A DNA stretch of 64,000 nucleotides from Cohnella luojiensis (lineage in GTDB: Bacteria; Bacillota; Bacilli; Paenibacillales; Paenibacillaceae), in contig NZ_SOMN01000002.1 of NCBI RefSeq assembly GCF_004564235.1, positions 1 through 64,000 on the forward strand. The letters run 5' to 3'. The notes under the pieces are model-generated. The model was not told the DNA's origin and did not search any database. It saw only the letters and a list, made by a program, of their open reading frames with translations. Below, one piece after another: positions 38,297-50,850 of this stretch (positions are counted from its first letter, which is position 1; the number at the start of each line of letters is the position of its first letter). The translations under genes and the position numbers were made by a program.

Positions 38297-39202
38297 CTAC
38301 TCATTTAAGTTATCGCTATATCCTTCTCTGGACTTTCTTCGGTAAGCGGACGGCGATTCACCGAAGTGTTTGCTAAAAAGCCTAGAGAAATAGTGAACCG
38401 AACTGAATCCGAGCTCTTGATAAATCGCGGAGATAGGCTGATTGGTCTCGCGCAATAATTTTTTGGCATTCCTAAGCTTGCATCGCGTGCCGTAAGCATT
38501 TGGGCTCATGCCGGTCTCTTCCATGAACAAACGGTGAAAATAAGAGGTGCTGAGTCCGTACCGGGAAGCCCATTGTTCCACGGTGACCGGGTGCTTAGGC
38601 AGACTTTGCATTTCATTGACGATGGCTTGAATTCTCGGATCTCTTGCGGGAGCCGTTGGTTTTCGACAATAGGCAATCATCCCGGCGAAGAACTGCTCGA
38701 ATAAGGAACGCCTCAATAGGACGGCTTCTTCCCGGGTTTTCTCCATATCGTCAATGAGCTCTAAATAAGCGCTCATCCATTTACTATTCCGAGGGGCATG
38801 CGTTTTGACCGGAATCGGAGGGCAGTCTATGAAAAGGAAGTTCGGAGAGCAACCCGACAAAGCATAACCCGTATCGCCGTAACGAAACAAAGACATATCT
38901 CCGGTACGGGTTTCCTCGCCGGTCCAATCGAAGTAAATCGAAGCATGAACCACGGGGTGGATCGCATCGGATTGAAAATAATGAACGGTTCCCGGCTTTA
39001 TATAAAACAAATCGTCACGAATGCATGGATAGGAGGTATTGCCGATTATCAGAGTACCGCTGCCTTCGAATATGTACAGAAAAGTGTGCACAAGCGTTTT
39101 ACGCGGCCCGATTCGTTCATTCGGCCGGAACGGATAGGGGTCGGCACGGTAGATTTGCGGAAAAATGTCGGACAGCCGAATCCATCGTTCCTTTAATTCC
39201 AT
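38297..39202 (-). CDS. AraC-family transcriptional regulator
   Basis: A 301-residue regulator. The N-terminal cupin-like sensor (about 30-150, HTFLYIFEGSGTLIIGNTSYPCIRDDLFYIKPGTVHYFQ) probably binds a sugar. The C-terminal double helix-turn-helix (about 200-295) ends in QELGFSSVHYFSRLFSKHFGESPSAYRRK. GGAGTG lies upstream of the ATG. It is oriented with the GHL6 gene, which it probably controls, and is divergent from the mannosidase operon across 357 bases. Confidence 0.92.
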   Translation of the reverse strand: MELKERWIRLSDIFPQIYRADPYPFRPNERIGPRKTLVHTFLYIFEGSGTLIIGNTSYPCIRDDLFYIKPGTVHYFQSDAIHPVVHASIYFDWTGEETRTGDMSLFRYGDTGYALSGCSPNFLFIDCPPIPVKTHAPRNSKWMSAYLELIDDMEKTREEAVLLRRSLFEQFFAGMIAYCRKPTAPARDPRIQAIVNEMQSLPKHPVTVEQWASRYGLSTSYFHRLFMEETGMSPNAYGTRCKLRNAKKLLRETNQPISAIYQELGFSSVHYFSRLFSKHFGESPSAYRRKSREGYSDNLNE

Positions 39203-39559
39203 GAGATTCGTTTCACTCCTTCGGTTCGCAAGAAAATATTACCTGTAAGCGGTTAAATGAGAAATGCATAATGACTATTGTCAAACGGGGTTGATCATAT
39301 TATACTGAACTCAAGCCAAGTATGAAAACGATACCAGAAAATTTTGCGACCGTAACTAAATTTTTTTCAGGGAGTATGGAATCGGTACCAGAATTTATTT
39401 TCGCCTATTTATGGTATCGGTACCAGAATGCGCTTTCTGTGTTGAAAGGTGGTGGTGAAGAATACTGGTTAAAAGCGAATTGCAGTAATTTGGGAATGCT
39501 TAAAAAACAAAAGTTTTACAACGAGTAGCACTTACTAAATGAATCGGGGGAACACAACA
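39203..39559 (+). promoter_or_regulatory. control region of the mannosidase-inositol operon
   Basis: No convincing gene lies here. TGTAAGCGGTTAAA (39244-39257) matches the CcpA cre consensus at 13 of 14 positions. Three 14-base operators of one family follow: TGAAAACGATACCA (39323-39336), TGGAATCGGTACCA (39377-39390) and TGGTATCGGTACCA (39412-39425, palindromic with one mismatch). Each is followed by GAA. They probably bind the LacI-type repressor encoded at 42703-43722. GGGGGAA precedes the ATG at 39560. Confidence 0.7.
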
Positions 39560-40843
39560 ATGAAATTCAAAGCCTTGTCCGGTGCTCTGCTAGCATTATG
39601 CTTTATCTTAGTCGTGACGGCTTGCGGTCAAAATAACAATGCAAGCCCTGGCGAAAGCCCGAATGAAAGCGTTGCAAACGGAAAAGTTACATTAAAGATG
39701 TGGTACTGGAACGGCGCGATCTCCGATTCAACAATCGAAGCGGCTAAAGCGAAATTTCCGAATGTCAACCTTCAAGCGGAGAAACTTCCATCCGGAGGAG
39801 ACTTCTTAACCAAATTGAAAACAACGATTACGGGCGGCGGCAGCGGCCCGGACATTGTCACCATGGACAGCTGGATATCTACGATGCTGACCTACAATGA
39901 CAAATTCGTTAATCTATACGATCAAGGAGCTAAAGACATCCAATCTCAATACTTGGATTGGAAATGGAAGTTGGGCGCAACCCCCGACGATAAATATTTG
40001 ATCGGTTTGCCGATCGATGTTGCTCCCGTGGTGTTGTACTACCGCAGCGACTTGTTCAAGGAAGCCGGCGCGGCAAGCACGCCTGAGGAAATCAAAAATC
40101 AAGTGAAGACATGGGACGATTACTTTAATATCCTCAAGCAAGTTAAAGACAAGACCGGATCGCAATCGGGTACGGTCGTAGACATTTTCAGAACCATTAT
40201 CGGTCAAAGCAGCCAAACCTTCTTTAGCGAAGACGGGAAATTCATCGGAGATCAGGCACATATCAAAGGCGCTTGGGACTTGTCGGTCAAAGCCTATCAA
40301 GCGGGTTTAACATTCCCATTCTCCAGTGATTCCGAGAAAAACGCGGCTATGAACAACGGCAAAATATCTTCCTTTTCGGGAGCGTCATGGGCTGTAGGAG
40401 ACGTAATCGCGGCTGCGCCGGATACGAAGGGGAAATGGAACATCGCTTACCCGCCGGGTGGCGTGGGTAATCAAGGCGGATCGTTCATGGGTATCCTGAA
40501 ATCGACGAAATACCCGAAAGAAGCGTACGAAGTAATCAAATTCCTCGTAAGCCCGGAGAACTTGGTCGTAGGCTATAAGGAATTCGGTAACTACCCGTCA
40601 ACTCCGGGAATTTACGCAAACCCGGAAATGGTCAACAAAAACGAGTTCTTCGGCAATCAAGATTTGAGCACCGTGTTCGCCGATGCGGCGAAGGATGTTA
40701 AAGTAGCGCATACGGATGCAAGAGACGACATGGTATACAACGAGCTTACAAAAGCTCTTGGTACGGTAGACGCTCAGAAACAAGATCCGGAAAAAGCATG
40801 GAAAGGCGCGCAAGAGCAAATTAAACGTCAGCTTTCGCGCTAA
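39560..40843 (+). CDS. sugar ABC transporter substrate-binding lipoprotein
   Basis: A 427-residue family-1 solute-binding protein. Signal peptide with lipobox VTACGQN (Cys near 23) and a short Ser/Asn-rich linker. The body shows VTLKMWYWNGAISDSTIEAAKAKFP, GPDIVTMDSWIST, LIGLPIDVAPVVLYYRSDLFKEAG and GGVGNQGGSFMGILKSTKYPKEAYEVIKFL. First gene of the large operon, so its ligand is probably the glycan later attacked by the mannosidases and galactosidase. The start at 39560 is preferred over the in-frame ATG 21 bases earlier because GGGGGAA is placed for it. Confidence 0.9.
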   Translation: MKFKALSGALLALCFILVVTACGQNNNASPGESPNESVANGKVTLKMWYWNGAISDSTIEAAKAKFPNVNLQAEKLPSGGDFLTKLKTTITGGGSGPDIVTMDSWISTMLTYNDKFVNLYDQGAKDIQSQYLDWKWKLGATPDDKYLIGLPIDVAPVVLYYRSDLFKEAGAASTPEEIKNQVKTWDDYFNILKQVKDKTGSQSGTVVDIFRTIIGQSSQTFFSEDGKFIGDQAHIKGAWDLSVKAYQAGLTFPFSSDSEKNAAMNNGKISSFSGASWAVGDVIAAAPDTKGKWNIAYPPGGVGNQGGSFMGILKSTKYPKEAYEVIKFLVSPENLVVGYKEFGNYPSTPGIYANPEMVNKNEFFGNQDLSTVFADAAKDVKVAHTDARDDMVYNELTKALGTVDAQKQDPEKAWKGAQEQIKRQLSR

Positions 40844-40876
40844 ACGGAATTTGTCTGATAAGGGAATAAAATAAAG

Positions 40877-40912
40877 GATGAGGCGGGGAGGCCATTCGTG
40901 CCCTGCCTCATC
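40877..40912 (+). other. mRNA hairpin between binding-protein and permease genes
   Basis: GATGAGGCGGGG and CCCTGCCTCATC form a 12-bp stem with one G-T pair around a 12-base loop. No T-run follows; the sequence goes directly to the GGAGGAG site of the next gene. This suggests RNA stabilisation or processing rather than termination. Confidence 0.65.
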
Positions 40913-40931
40913 GAATTATCGGAGGAGTAAT

Positions 40932-41816
40932 ATGGGAGGCCTTTTAAAAGAAATATACAAAAGCAGAACGCTTTATCTGTTTATTTCTCCTTTTTATATC
41001 TTGTTCCTGGTGTTTTCGGTATTTCCTATCTTCTTCTCGATCTACCTCTCCGTGCATAAATGGGACGGGATCGGGGATATGACGTCCGTAGGCTTCAACA
41101 ACTTTACTTATATGTTCCAGGATCCGAATTTCTGGCAAGCTCTGATCAACAACGTGGCGATTTGGTTATTGGCTAACGGCCCCATGCTTATATGCGCATT
41201 GATCGTCGCTTTCACGATCAATCTGTCCATCACGAAATTCAAAGGGTTTTTCAGAATTGCCTATTTTCTTCCGAATATAACGGCCATGGTTGCCGTTGTC
41301 ATTATATTTCAGTCCATGTTCGGGAACGAGTACGGGCTGATCAATTTTTTCTTGGAAAAGCTCGGTTTGGATAAAGTGGCTTGGTTTAATACGAGCGCCG
41401 GAGTGCGGGTCGTTATCGCGGTTATGATCGCTTGGAGATACTTGGGATATAACGCCATCATCTATCTCTCCGGTTTGCAAAGAATCCCGAAAGACTTGTA
41501 CGAAGCGGCGGATCTGGATGGGGCGACAATGTTCCAGACCTTCACGAAAATTACGATTCCCATGCTTCGCCCGATCATATTGTTTACGGTCATGATGTCG
41601 ACGATCGGCGGATTCCAGATCTTCACCGAGCCTCAAGTGCTCGCTGGCAATCAAGCTCCGTATCCGGGCTCGGAAACGATCGTTCTCTATATGTTCCGGG
41701 AAGGTTTCGTTTACCAGAACTACGGATATGCCGCTGCCGTCTCGTGGGTCCTGTTCGTCATAATCGGGCTCATTTCCGTATTGAACTGGAAGGTATTCAA
41801 TAAGTCGGACGATTGA
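40932..41816 (+). CDS. sugar ABC transporter permease (first)
   Basis: A 294-residue membrane protein with six predicted helices and the EAA loop YEAADLDGATMFQTFTKITIP. The start at 40932 has GGAGGAG four to five bases upstream; a longer frame would begin inside the hairpin. It works with the next permease and the binding protein before it. The late segment YPGSETIVLYMFREGFVYQNYGYAAA is typical of this permease class. Confidence 0.93.
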   Translation: MGGLLKEIYKSRTLYLFISPFYILFLVFSVFPIFFSIYLSVHKWDGIGDMTSVGFNNFTYMFQDPNFWQALINNVAIWLLANGPMLICALIVAFTINLSITKFKGFFRIAYFLPNITAMVAVVIIFQSMFGNEYGLINFFLEKLGLDKVAWFNTSAGVRVVIAVMIAWRYLGYNAIIYLSGLQRIPKDLYEAADLDGATMFQTFTKITIPMLRPIILFTVMMSTIGGFQIFTEPQVLAGNQAPYPGSETIVLYMFREGFVYQNYGYAAAVSWVLFVIIGLISVLNWKVFNKSDD

Positions 41817-41834
41817 TAAAAAGGAGCATAAAAG

Positions 41835-42650
41835 ATGACTGCAAAAAAGATATTCGTGCATACTTTTTTGTTAATCGGTGTTATATTTTCAATATTCCCG
41901 TTTTATTGGCTCGTGGTCATGTCGACGAATGAAACGAGCGCGATTTTTTCTTTTCCTCCGAAGCTGGTCTTCGGTGACTATTTCTTGACGAATTATCAAC
42001 ATGTCATGGATAACATCAATTTTTACCGCGCGCTGTTCAATACCCTTTTCATTGCGGTCGTAAGCTGCGTGCTTCAATTGTTTTTCAATTCATTGACGGG
42101 ATTTACTTTCTCCAAATTCAAATTCCCGGGCTCCAAGGTGCTCTTCTACCTGATGATGGCAACGATGATGATTCCCGCGCAAATGCTTCTCGTGCCGCAG
42201 TTCATCATCATTAAAGAAATCGGTTGGCTCGGAAGCTATAAAGCTCTGATCGTTCCGGGCATAGCAAGCGCGTTCGGGATTTTCTGGATCAGGCAATATG
42301 CGTTGGCGATACATGACGATTTGCTCGAAGCTGCCCGCATCGACGGTTGCACCAAGTTCGGATTGTATTGGCGCATTGCGTTGCCGATTCTCCGGCCGGC
42401 TCTTGCTTTCCTTGCCATTACGACGTTCATGGGGGTTTGGGAAGATTATCTGTGGCCTCTGATCGTGTTGACGGATACTTCGAAATTCACCTTGACGTTA
42501 ACGTTGCAGCAATTAAAATCGGTTCATACCGGCGATTATTCGATGGTTATGACAGGAACGCTTCTGGCTACGGTTCCTTTGATTGCCTTCTTCCTTATCG
42601 TTAGCAGGCAATTTATCGCCGGCATCATGGAAGGGGCAGTAAAAAGCTAA
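41835..42650 (+). CDS. sugar ABC transporter permease (second)
   Basis: A 271-residue membrane protein with six predicted helices and the EAA loop LEAARIDGCTKFGLYWRIALP, followed by AFLAITTFMGVWEDYLWPLIVL. Its C terminus FIAGIMEGAVKS is of the MalG type. AAGGAG precedes the ATG. The importer again lacks an ATPase gene. Confidence 0.93.
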   Translation: MTAKKIFVHTFLLIGVIFSIFPFYWLVVMSTNETSAIFSFPPKLVFGDYFLTNYQHVMDNINFYRALFNTLFIAVVSCVLQLFFNSLTGFTFSKFKFPGSKVLFYLMMATMMIPAQMLLVPQFIIIKEIGWLGSYKALIVPGIASAFGIFWIRQYALAIHDDLLEAARIDGCTKFGLYWRIALPILRPALAFLAITTFMGVWEDYLWPLIVLTDTSKFTLTLTLQQLKSVHTGDYSMVMTGTLLATVPLIAFFLIVSRQFIAGIMEGAVKS

Positions 42651-42702
42651 TCCAAAGCTTCGATCCAGGGACGGTATAAGTTATCAAGAGGGCAGGGTGA
42701 CG

Positions 42703-43722
42703 ATGATGGCGCCGAAGATTAAAGATGTCGCCAGGCATGCGGGCGTTTCCGTAACGACGGTCTCGAGGGTATTAAACGGCGAGAAATACGTAAAGGACGA
42801 TTTGAAAGCCAGAGTGCAACGGGCGATAGACGAACTGGGCTATACGCCTAGTCACATTGCAAGAAGTCTCGTGCGGAAGAAAACGGACCTAATCGGCGTA
42901 ATCGTTCCCGATGTAACTTCGAGCTTCTATTCCACCATACTGAGCACGATCGAGAAAACCGCGAGCCTCAACGACTATAATCTACTGGTCTGCAACATCA
43001 TCGAGGATACGGATAAAGAGCTTAAATATTTGCAAGTGTTCAAACAAATGCGCGTAGACGGCATTATTATCATGCATGAGAAAATGGACGACGAAATACG
43101 CGAATTGATCCACAAGCTGGATATTCCGATTATTTTCTCGAGCGTTAAACCCGTCGATCAAAAATTCATATCCGTCATTATCGACGACTACGCGGCAGCT
43201 TATGACGCGACGCGACATTTAATCGAGTTAGGCCATAAGCGAATCGGATTTATCGGAGGCGATATGAGGGACGTGACTTCCGGGCAGAACCGGTTTGTAG
43301 GTTATAGCCATGCTCTTGCGGATTTCGGAGTCGAGGTCGTAGACGACTACATCCGTTTCGGCGATTATAAAACGCAAAGCGGTTACGAGCAGATGAAGGC
43401 GATGCTGGCTTGCGAAGTCTATCCAACGGCGGTATTCGCGGTAAGCGACGACATGGCGGTTGGAGCCATGAACTGTATCCATGACCATGGATTAAGGGTT
43501 CCGGACGATCTTTCCGTCATCGGCTTCGATGGAAGCCAATTGACGGAACAAGTACGTCCTCGTCTGACCTCCATGGAACAACCCATCTTGGAAATGGGGA
43601 AGGTGACCGTCGATAAACTTCTTGATTTAATATCGGGTAACGATGATTTATCTGCGGAGGATGTCATTCTAAAGCATAAGCTGGTCATTCGCGACAGCTG
43701 CAAATCATACGTTAACAGCTAA
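42703..43722 (+). CDS. LacI-family repressor of the mannosidase operon
   Basis: A 339-residue regulator with N-terminal helix-turn-helix KIKDVARHAGVSVTTVSRVLNGEKYV and hinge LGYTPSHIARSLVRKK. The effector domain includes MRVDGIIIMHEKMDD, HKRIGFIGGD and LSVIGFDGSQLTEQVRPRLTSMEQP. It is encoded inside the operon it most likely regulates, through the TGGTATCGGTACCA-type operators upstream of 39560. The start could be ATG 42703 or 42706; a GTG at 42697 is less likely. Confidence 0.9.
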   Translation: MMAPKIKDVARHAGVSVTTVSRVLNGEKYVKDDLKARVQRAIDELGYTPSHIARSLVRKKTDLIGVIVPDVTSSFYSTILSTIEKTASLNDYNLLVCNIIEDTDKELKYLQVFKQMRVDGIIIMHEKMDDEIRELIHKLDIPIIFSSVKPVDQKFISVIIDDYAAAYDATRHLIELGHKRIGFIGGDMRDVTSGQNRFVGYSHALADFGVEVVDDYIRFGDYKTQSGYEQMKAMLACEVYPTAVFAVSDDMAVGAMNCIHDHGLRVPDDLSVIGFDGSQLTEQVRPRLTSMEQPILEMGKVTVDKLLDLISGNDDLSAEDVILKHKLVIRDSCKSYVNS

Positions 43723-43761
43723 GAAGCCTTATCATAAAGCGATTGGAAGAGGGAGAAGAAG

Positions 43762-44709
43762 TTGAGAAAATTCGATGCGGTTGTTATCGGCGATGCCAAT
43801 ATCGATCTCGTGGTAGTGGGTTGCAATCAGGTGCCGCAGCCCGGCCAGGAAGTATTCGTGGACAATATGATGATGCACGTTGGCGGAGGAGCCGCTTTAT
43901 TCTCGGTTTCACTCGCCAAACTCGGCGTTCGAGTGGCTTTTAACGGAGTGTTAGGCGATGATGGCTACGGTCAATATATCCGAGAAAGTTTCACTAAATA
44001 TGGTATCGATACCAGAATGATTCAAACGAGCAAACTCCATAATACCGGTATCTCGATCGCGTTTAATCCCGATACGGATCGTTCCTTTATCACTTACGCG
44101 GGATCGAACGCGGAGCTTCAGGTAGACCAATTGGATTTAGACCTTGTCGCGCAAGGAAGGCACGTCCACGTGACCGGATATATGGGGAGGCGGAATCATG
44201 ACCAGTATATGACGTTGGCAAGAGCGCTTAAGGAGAAAGGAGTCACCTTATCCAGCGATGTGGGTTGGGATGATTCCGGCGAGTGGGATAAGGGTATTTT
44301 CGAATTGATGAAGCTGTTCGACGTGTTTTTGATGAATGAGACCGAAGCTCTTCATTACACCGGAATGGTTAATGTCGAAGACAGTCTTCGTTACATGGGG
44401 GAATATTGCGGTCATGTCGTCGTGAAGCTGGGGGCCGAAGGCGCCATGGCTATGAAGGATGGGATAATCACCCGCCTTCCCGGATATTCCGTCGAAACGG
44501 TTGATACGACCGGCGCCGGCGACTCTTTTAACGCGGGATATCTATTCGGCTTTTTGTCGGGAATGGATGTCAAAGCCAGTTTAAGTTATGGAAATGCTTG
44601 CGGCGCACTTTCCGTCACCGCCTTCGGAGGAAGTACGGGCACGCCGAACCTCGAAGGACTGAATGATTTTATCCGTCGGCAAGAGGAAAACCGATCTGTT
44701 CGATCGTAA
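43762..44709 (+). CDS. PfkB-family sugar kinase
   Basis: A 315-residue cytoplasmic kinase of the ribokinase family. It starts at TTG 43762 with GGGAGAAG upstream (RKFDAVVIGDANIDLVVVG). The second signature VDTTGAGDSFNAGYLFGFLSG carries the catalytic Asp, and an N-terminal MMMHVGGGAALFSVSLAKLGV motif binds substrate. The substrate could be a sugar released by the glycosidases or a polyol; PfkB proteins are too diverse to tell. The gene contains a perfect TGGTATCGATACCA palindrome at 44001-44014, like the operators upstream of the operon. Confidence 0.88.
   Translation: MRKFDAVVIGDANIDLVVVGCNQVPQPGQEVFVDNMMMHVGGGAALFSVSLAKLGVRVAFNGVLGDDGYGQYIRESFTKYGIDTRMIQTSKLHNTGISIAFNPDTDRSFITYAGSNAELQVDQLDLDLVAQGRHVHVTGYMGRRNHDQYMTLARALKEKGVTLSSDVGWDDSGEWDKGIFELMKLFDVFLMNETEALHYTGMVNVEDSLRYMGEYCGHVVVKLGAEGAMAMKDGIITRLPGYSVETVDTTGAGDSFNAGYLFGFLSGMDVKASLSYGNACGALSVTAFGGSTGTPNLEGLNDFIRRQEENRSVRS
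44001..44014. promoter_or_regulatory. operator-like palindrome inside the PfkB kinase gene
   Basis: TGGTATCGATACCA is a perfect 14-base palindrome. It differs by one base from the operator at 39412-39425, and the flanking bases TA on the left and GAATG on the right are also the same. It encodes GIDT within a common PfkB motif, so chance from coding constraint is possible. If real, it could act as an internal roadblock or looping site. Confidence 0.4.
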
Positions 44710-44742
44710 AACGAACGGTTGGAGATGGGAGATGAACCAAGA

Positions 44743-49102
<4,360 letters not shown>

Positions 49103-49127
49103 TCGTACTATCAAGGGGGACTGACCG

Positions 49128-50069
49128 GTGAAATATATCCAAATTCAAGGCGTCGACAAAAAGATTTCCCGTTTATTCATGGGGACGGGGGATTTAAGGA
49201 AGCTGGAGGAACCGCAACGAATGATGCTGGATGCGTACATCCAAGCCGGAGGCAACGCCTTCGATACCGCGCATCAATATCGGGGCAAGGAGCTCGTCCT
49301 CGGCCAATGGCTGGCGGAGACGAAGCTGCGGGAAAAGCTGGTCATCTTAACGAAAGGCGCTCACCATGACGACGGGAGCCCGGGACCTCGCGTGAATCCC
49401 CAGGCGATACGGAAAGACTTGGCGGAAAGCCTGGAGAGGCTCGGAACGGATTACGTAGACCTTTACGCGCTTCACCGGGACGATCCGACCGTTGCCGTCG
49501 GCCCGATCATGGAAGAGCTGAACGAGCATCTTCAAGCGGGAAAAATCCGCGCTATCGGAGCTTCTAACTGGTCCCACAAGAGAATACAGGAAGCGAATGA
49601 ATACTCGGCTGCCCATAACTTGACGGGCTTTTCCTTCAACAGTCCTAACCTAAGCTTGGCCAAACCGCTTGAAGCTAGATGGGCGGGCGCTATCTCCGCG
49701 GATCGGGAAACATGCGAATGGCACGTCAAGACGCAATTGCCATTACTGGCGTGGTCGGCGCAAGCGGGCGGATTCTTCTCGGGTAACTTCTCGCCGGACA
49801 ACCGGACGGACGAGGAAATGGTCAGAGTATACTACAGCGACGATAACTGGGAGAGATATCGCCGCGCCGTGAAGCTGGCGGAAGAGAAAGGCGTTACTCC
49901 GATCCAAATCGCCTTATCCTACGTCCTATATCAACCTTTCCCTACTTGCGCGATTATCGGCCCTCGCAATCCGGAGGAGTTCCATTCTTCGATTCAATCG
50001 ATGAATCTCGAGCTTACCCCGCAGGAAGTGGAGTGGCTAGATCTGCAAAGGGAGGAGATCGATCAATGA
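49128..50069 (+). CDS. aldo/keto reductase
   Basis: A 313-residue NAD(P)H-dependent oxidoreductase of the AKR fold. The catalytic tetrad is visible: Asp46 and Tyr51 in FDTAHQYRGKE, Lys76 in LTKGAHH and His116 in LYALHRDDP. The C-terminal cofactor motif IIGPRNPEEFHSSIQSM is present. It starts at GTG 49128 with GGGGG upstream. Its stop overlaps the next start by four bases, so the two proteins are made together. In this operon, which has inositol genes but no iolG, it could oxidise inositol to inosose; that is inference. It could equally reduce a released sugar. Confidence 0.92.
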   Translation: MKYIQIQGVDKKISRLFMGTGDLRKLEEPQRMMLDAYIQAGGNAFDTAHQYRGKELVLGQWLAETKLREKLVILTKGAHHDDGSPGPRVNPQAIRKDLAESLERLGTDYVDLYALHRDDPTVAVGPIMEELNEHLQAGKIRAIGASNWSHKRIQEANEYSAAHNLTGFSFNSPNLSLAKPLEARWAGAISADRETCEWHVKTQLPLLAWSAQAGGFFSGNFSPDNRTDEEMVRVYYSDDNWERYRRAVKLAEEKGVTPIQIALSYVLYQPFPTCAIIGPRNPEEFHSSIQSMNLELTPQEVEWLDLQREEIDQ

Positions 50070-50818
50070 TCAGACATAAACTTGCGGCTCAGTTGTATAC
50101 CCTGCGGAACGAAGTGAAGAAGGATTTCGAAAGCGTGCTTAGAGACTTAAGCAAAATGGGATGGACAGCCGTTCAAATCGACGGACTGCATGGTTATCCC
50201 GCTCGCGACATCGCGGCCGTGATGAAGGAAGTCGGCTTGCGGGCGGCGGGCATGCACGTGGGCTTGGAGCGGATGAAGCATGATCTGGACGCCGTACTGG
50301 AGGAAGCCCTCTTTTTCGATACGAAAGATTTCATATGCCACTCGCTGCCGGACGGACTGCAAACTCCCGAAGGGTATGCAAGCGTGCGGAAAGATTTACT
50401 TGAGGTTGCTTCCAAGGTAGCTGGCACGGGATATCGGGCCGGTTACCATAATCATGACTTTGAATTTCATACTTCGATCGAAGGGAAATTCGCGCTCGAA
50501 TATTTGTTGGAAGAGCCCGCTGTCTTTGCCGAGATCGATACCTATTGGGTCCTGAAAGCAGGCCATGACCCTCTATCCTTTATCCGGAATTATGCTTTCC
50601 GGATGCCGATTCTTCATCTGAAGGATATGACCGCCGACGGCCGGCAATATTTCGCCGAAATCGGAACCGGCTTGATCGACTTCGCTCCGATTCTGAAATG
50701 GGGACTGGAAAGCGGCGTGGAATGGTTTGCGGTGGAGCAGGACTATTGTCCGGGCAATCCGATGGACAGCTTGGCTGTCAGTCTGGAAAATTTATTGAAG
50801 CTCGAGAAGTCGCTTTGA
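50066..50818 (+). CDS. sugar phosphate isomerase/epimerase-like TIM-barrel protein
   Basis: A 250-residue protein of the AP-endonuclease-2/xylose-isomerase-like fold. Metal-binding residues are visible in GYHNHDFEFH (Glu), VFAEIDTYWVLKAG (Asp), PILHLKDMT (His) and WFAVEQDY (Glu). It starts inside the stop codon of the aldo/keto reductase gene. The fold includes inosose dehydratase (IolE) and inosose isomerase (IolI), but this protein is shorter than IolE and lacks its YHHH motif, so I do not give a symbol. Its place next to iolD suggests it might replace IolE. Confidence 0.85.
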   Translation: MIRHKLAAQLYTLRNEVKKDFESVLRDLSKMGWTAVQIDGLHGYPARDIAAVMKEVGLRAAGMHVGLERMKHDLDAVLEEALFFDTKDFICHSLPDGLQTPEGYASVRKDLLEVASKVAGTGYRAGYHNHDFEFHTSIEGKFALEYLLEEPAVFAEIDTYWVLKAGHDPLSFIRNYAFRMPILHLKDMTADGRQYFAEIGTGLIDFAPILKWGLESGVEWFAVEQDYCPGNPMDSLAVSLENLLKLEKSL

Positions 50819-50850
50819 GTTGATATCCAGGGGAAAAGGTGAGGATAAAC

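Noticed and set aside
39322-39528. 68-codon plus-strand frame
   Set aside because: It covers three operator-like repeats and the leader of the next gene; no ribosome binding site, no recognisable domain.
44586-44742. Start of GH125 at 44719 or 44725
   Set aside because: These starts have no properly spaced ribosome binding site; ATG 44743 has GGAG about ten bases upstream and matches the usual family start.
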